Assembly: GCA_002748705.1 (NCBI GenBank)
Contig: PDSZ01000010.1
Location: 1-64,000 of the forward strand
From: Candidatus Fermentibacterota bacterium
GTDB taxonomy: Bacteria; Fermentibacterota; Fermentibacteria; Fermentibacterales; Fermentibacteraceae
Length of the DNA: 64,000 nucleotides
Direction: 5' to 3'
Shown here: positions 61,809 to 64,000 of the stretch, one piece after another
How the letters are laid out: every line of letters starts with the position of its first letter
Numbering within the stretch: position 1 is the first letter of the stretch
Translations under genes and position numbers: made by a program
Notes under the pieces: generated by a model
Databases searched by the model: none
Seen by the model: the letters and a program-made list of their open reading frames with translations, nothing else
Told to the model about the DNA's origin: nothing

Positions 61809-61916
61809 ATGGAGAAAAGTATGGACAAAGTAAAAATCCTTGACTTCAGTATTCTTGAAGAAGCCTCTGAAGCTCAAAAGGAGAATAATTCAGTGGGGAA
61901 ATCTAATTGTCGCTGA
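61809..61916 (+). CDS. Small ORF (35 codons) overlapping the propeller lipoprotein
   Basis: Starts at ATG 61809 (or the ATG four codons later). Begins MEKSMDKVKILDFSILEEAS and ends GKSNCR before TGA 61914-61916. A weak purine-rich site precedes it; its codons are consistent with real coding. Its end overlaps the TTG start of the lipoprotein gene. Its hydrophilic, acidic N-terminus and Cys near the C-terminus look a little like a peptide precursor, but no core pattern or protease site is evident. It could also be a regulatory leader peptide. Too short for certainty. Confidence 0.4.
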   Translation: MEKSMDKVKILDFSILEEASEAQKENNSVGKSNCR

Positions 61917-63025
61917 ACAAAATGGCTAGATTCCTGATTGTTGGTATACTTGTGCTTCATCTTTTCCTAAGTTGTGGAAATGACGCCAGAGAGCCCTCCT
62001 CCTCTACCGCTTCTCAATCCGGGATTCAAGATGTTACACTGGAAATCAGAGACACACTTAAAGTGCCTCCTGGTGATTTCATTGCAAATGTTGCTGATGT
62101 TTGCGGACATCCAGAATTAGGAATTCTTGTCCTTGACAATATTGCACTGTCTGTCAGGTACTCAAGCAATAATGGTTCTTCTGCAACAATGTGTGAAGGA
62201 GGTTCTGGGCCGGGCGAATTGCTGTATCCTTTGTCAATTGCGTGTTTTTCAGATGGGCGTTTTCTAATCGCTGATGAAATGAAAAACGAGGTGATGATTT
62301 ACTCTCAACAAGGAGAGTATGTAGACACCTGTCTTCTTACCGAGTGGTATGTTCCCTACAAAATGATCACCTATGATTCCGCAATAGTATGTGATCTAGT
62401 TGAGCTGGATTATTCAGCAGATATTCCTGAGTACACATATTCAGTTAGAAAATATGTGGATGGTGAATTCATACCGCAACATGTTTACGCTGAGTTGAGG
62501 TGGGATTGGGATTCATCTGACTTCTATACGGATATTGAGATGTTCGACTTCACTGCTTCCCATAACAGAGATATTTATATTGCTAAAGATGTCTCAAGAT
62601 ATCTTATTGAAGTCTTCTCTCCTAGTGGAGAGTTCCGATACTTAATAAACAGATCAGATGTACCAAGGCTTCCTAAATCAGATCAAGTCATTCAAGATGA
62701 AACAGCAGAATTTGAGCGCTGGGCAAGACAAGATCAGGCATATATGGGAGGCTATCAACCATCAAGCTGCTACCCTGTTATTGAGCTGGCCGGAGTTGAC
62801 TCAGAGGGTAATCTCTGGGTGAGACGACTTGATCTTGCCAGTGGAAACATTGTGTTTGACATCTATGATTCAGATGGCAGTCTATTCGGTTGTGCAGAAC
62901 TCCCAATAGGTCAATACAGCGAGAAGTTGCAGATAAAGATCGATCAATATGGGATGTATGCATCAACAACAGATGAATCTGATAATGCCGCGGTGTATAG
63001 CATTAACATTAATGGAGTGTTCTAA
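61907..63025 (+). CDS. Lipoprotein with 6-bladed beta-propeller (NHL-like)
   Basis: 372 aa. Start TTG 61907 (GTGGGGAAA upstream); ATG 61922 is the alternative. Signal ends LHLFLSCGND, a lipobox. Body shows repeated blades: GGSGPGELLYPLSIACFSDG, FLIADEMKNEVMIYSQQGEY, YIAKDVSRYLIEVFSPSGEF, VDSEGNLWVRRLD. The GxGELxxP and F/YSPxGE patterns are those of six-bladed (BF3886/NHL-like) propellers in Bacteroidetes-type lipoproteins. They usually bind partners; enzymatic function is rare. AT-richer than neighbours. It could sit on the periplasmic face or the cell surface. Confidence 0.75.
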   Translation: MSLNKMARFLIVGILVLHLFLSCGNDAREPSSSTASQSGIQDVTLEIRDTLKVPPGDFIANVADVCGHPELGILVLDNIALSVRYSSNNGSSATMCEGGSGPGELLYPLSIACFSDGRFLIADEMKNEVMIYSQQGEYVDTCLLTEWYVPYKMITYDSAIVCDLVELDYSADIPEYTYSVRKYVDGEFIPQHVYAELRWDWDSSDFYTDIEMFDFTASHNRDIYIAKDVSRYLIEVFSPSGEFRYLINRSDVPRLPKSDQVIQDETAEFERWARQDQAYMGGYQPSSCYPVIELAGVDSEGNLWVRRLDLASGNIVFDIYDSDGSLFGCAELPIGQYSEKLQIKIDQYGMYASTTDESDNAAVYSININGVF

Positions 63026-63372
63026 ATAAAAAACATAGTCTTATTAAAGCCTGTCCAAAATTGCTTTTTGCCATTGAGATAAGAAAAATGCTCTTTGCAG
63101 CTCAATTAAGAAGAATTTGATTTCCCAAGAGCAAGTTCACTCAAAAGATCTGAAAGGGCATGCCGAATATAACACGCTGCGTCCAGCTTACTCTTTTATT
63201 ACGGGGCAAGTCATCTGAAATCAAGCAGATTCATCTGGAGATAGAAGAAGCTCAATCCAGGCTGTAACAGTTTCCTTATCCGCAATACAGCTCTTACGAG
63301 GATTATTGATAGACAACGAGTATACCGGACAAACCGAGATAATAACTCTTCGTCTGAGACTGGAAGGATCTC
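63026..63372. other. Intergenic stretch without a supported gene
   Basis: About 350 bp after the propeller lipoprotein. A minus-strand piece (63221-63378, ending ETVTAWIELLLSPDESA) reads as somewhat protein-like, but it has no ribosome site and runs across the brnT promoter. No terminator with a clean U-run is seen. It may be an eroded gene. Confidence 0.4.
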
Positions 63373-63406
63373 TTGACATTCTCAGCAATATACATACAAT
63401 GTACAT
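63373..63406 (+). promoter_or_regulatory. Promoter/operator of the brnTA module
   Basis: TTGACA (63373-63378), 16 bp, then TACAAT (63395-63400). The inverted repeat TACAT-ACA-ATGTA lies at 63391-63403, covering the -10 box. The brnT ATG is at 63407, the predicted +1, so the mRNA is likely leaderless and the antitoxin could repress at this site. Inverted repeat and boxes seen; function inferred from autoregulated BrnTA modules. Confidence 0.6.
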
Positions 63407-63688
63407 ATGATAAGTTTTGAATTGGACTCCGGCAAAAACCGTATTAATGTTCAGAAGTATGGTGTATCCTTCAAGGAAGCTGTCACTGCTTTCACTGATA
63501 GTCTTGCCAGAGTGATTCCGGATCCAGATCATTCAGATATAGAAGACCGGTTCATTTTACCAGGCATGTCGACTTCCCTGAAATTGCTTGTTGTGTGTCA
63601 TTGTTTCAGAGAGAAGAGCAAAGTGATACGATTAATCTCTGCTAGAAAACTAAACAATACGGAGGATTCAGATGAGAGAGAGCTATGA
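63407..63688 (+). CDS. brnT: BrnT-family toxin (RNase-like)
   Basis: 93 aa. Begins FELDSGKNRINVQKYGVSFK, then FTDSLARVIPDPDHSDIEDR and a closing RLISARK. This is the BrnT pattern (FEWDxxKNxxNxxKHGVSF, ISARxA). BrnT is a RelE-fold endoribonuclease that stops translation under stress (family knowledge). The usual His in KHGVSF is Tyr here (KYGVSF), so its activity may differ. The 3' end overlaps brnA by 17 bp, so toxin and antitoxin are made from one message, toxin first. Predicted leaderless. Confidence 0.85.
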   Translation: MISFELDSGKNRINVQKYGVSFKEAVTAFTDSLARVIPDPDHSDIEDRFILPGMSTSLKLLVVCHCFREKSKVIRLISARKLNNTEDSDEREL

Positions 63689-63884
63689 TTTCTCAGATTC
63701 GAAATCTAATCCTTACATAAAGGATTTGAAGAAATCAGTAACAATAAGACTCGGTGTTGATGTTGTTGAGTATTTCAAAACAATGTCAAAAGAAACGGGA
63801 ATTCCCTACCAAAGCTTAATCAATCTCTATCTCAGGGATTGTGTTCAGAATCATCGTAAGCTTGAACTGAAGTGGGGCTCATAA
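63672..63884 (+). CDS. brnA: BrnA-family antitoxin (ribbon-helix-helix)
   Basis: 70 aa. N-terminal acidic toxin-binding region, then a ribbon-helix-helix: KKSVTIRLGVDVVEYFKTMS and GIPYQSLINLYLRDC. This fits BrnA, which binds BrnT and represses the operon through the operator near the -10 box. GGAGG lies just before ATG 63672 within the toxin gene. A weak inverted repeat (GAACCAG at 63910-63916 and CTGGTTC at 63934-63940) follows but lacks a U-run. Nothing else is seen to the window end. Confidence 0.85.
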   Translation: MRESYDFSDSKSNPYIKDLKKSVTIRLGVDVVEYFKTMSKETGIPYQSLINLYLRDCVQNHRKLELKWGS

Positions 63885-64000
63885 TAAACAAAGCTCAGAA
63901 CAACTGAATGAACCAGTCACAGACGATAAGGTGCTGGTTCCAGTAGTACATGTGCAGGTTATTCAGAGCGTTATGCATAGCAACACAAAGGAAAGACAAT

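Noticed and set aside
63221..63532. 103-codon minus-strand frame across the brnT start
   Set aside because: Antisense to a recognisable toxin gene and its promoter, no ribosome site. Its last third looks a little protein-like, so an eroded gene remains possible, but not enough to call.
1..64000. CRISPR array, rRNA, tRNA, prophage or complete insertion sequence
   Set aside because: Read through on both strands; no regularly spaced repeats, no rRNA motifs, no integrase or transposase, no phage structural genes. Only the left-edge AbrB-like gene hints at a neighbouring element.

Overview
The window looks like a chromosomal segment of a Gram-negative, fermentative anaerobe from a little-studied bacterial lineage. 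It carries an LptD-like lipopolysaccharide assembly protein, outer-membrane barrel proteins, and four exported proteins with a C-terminal beta-sandwich sorting-type domain, three of them ending in a short hydrophobic-LR tail. Together with gingipain-type C25 peptidases and PorV/FadL-like barrels, this points to a type IX-like secretion route. A 2-oxoacid:ferredoxin oxidoreductase and a ferredoxin-containing amino-acid/amine dehydrogenase point to anaerobic amino-acid or organic-acid metabolism. I would guess a Fermentibacteria-like candidate phylum of the FCB group. That is inference from gene content, not proof. Many starts are TTG or GTG with a good AGGAGG site.

Layout. 0-8 kb: the edge of a small AbrB-like gene, a tightly overlapping envelope operon (LpoA-like lipoprotein, ROK kinase, LptD-like protein), HU, a GT2 glycosyltransferase and a polyprenyl-phosphate sugar-1-phosphate transferase. 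7.9-8.7 kb is a gene graveyard. 9-11.6 kb: a redox operon (thioredoxin, thioredoxin reductase, glutaredoxin-like protein) followed by a possible barrel protein. 11.6-14.5 kb: a TldE/PmbA-type gene whose tldD partner survives only as a frameshifted stub, RseC, and more gene remnants. 14.5-18.8 kb: a conspicuously AT-rich island with a secreted M23 peptidase and a beta-propeller-like protein on one promoter. 18.9-32 kb: two paralogous C25 peptidases, a three-gene oxidoreductase operon, an EF-G paralogue and a secreted propeller protein preceded by a 160-bp tandem duplication of its own 5' end. 32-44.8 kb: ComM-like ATPase, cyclophilin, leuS, a large PAS protein whose kinase end looks dead, tandem outer-membrane barrels and two overlapping radical-SAM genes. 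44.8-48.5 kb: oxidoreductase operon (ferredoxin, alpha, fused beta-gamma). 48.6-54.9 kb: surface-glycan cluster with three GT2 enzymes, a GT39-like membrane glycosyltransferase and a B12-type radical-SAM protein. 54.9-61.6 kb: clpB, a Gfo/Idh/MocA oxidoreductase, an ABC-2-type pair whose ATPase has lost its catalytic residues, and trmFO. 61.8-64 kb: a small peptide ORF, a propeller lipoprotein and a BrnT/BrnA toxin-antitoxin module.

How the parts fit. Much of the window serves the cell surface: lipopolysaccharide export, glycan synthesis, barrel proteins and type IX-like cargo. Energy metabolism is represented by ferredoxin-linked oxidoreductases, and housekeeping by leuS, trmFO, clpB, EF-G-like and HU. 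I saw no tRNA, rRNA, CRISPR array, complete insertion sequence or prophage. The most unusual items are the degenerate ABC ATPase with its permease, the PAS pseudo-kinase, the AT-rich M23/propeller pair, the decayed tldD, and the short peptide ORF overlapping the propeller lipoprotein. All family names come from motif recognition by eye; no database search was possible.
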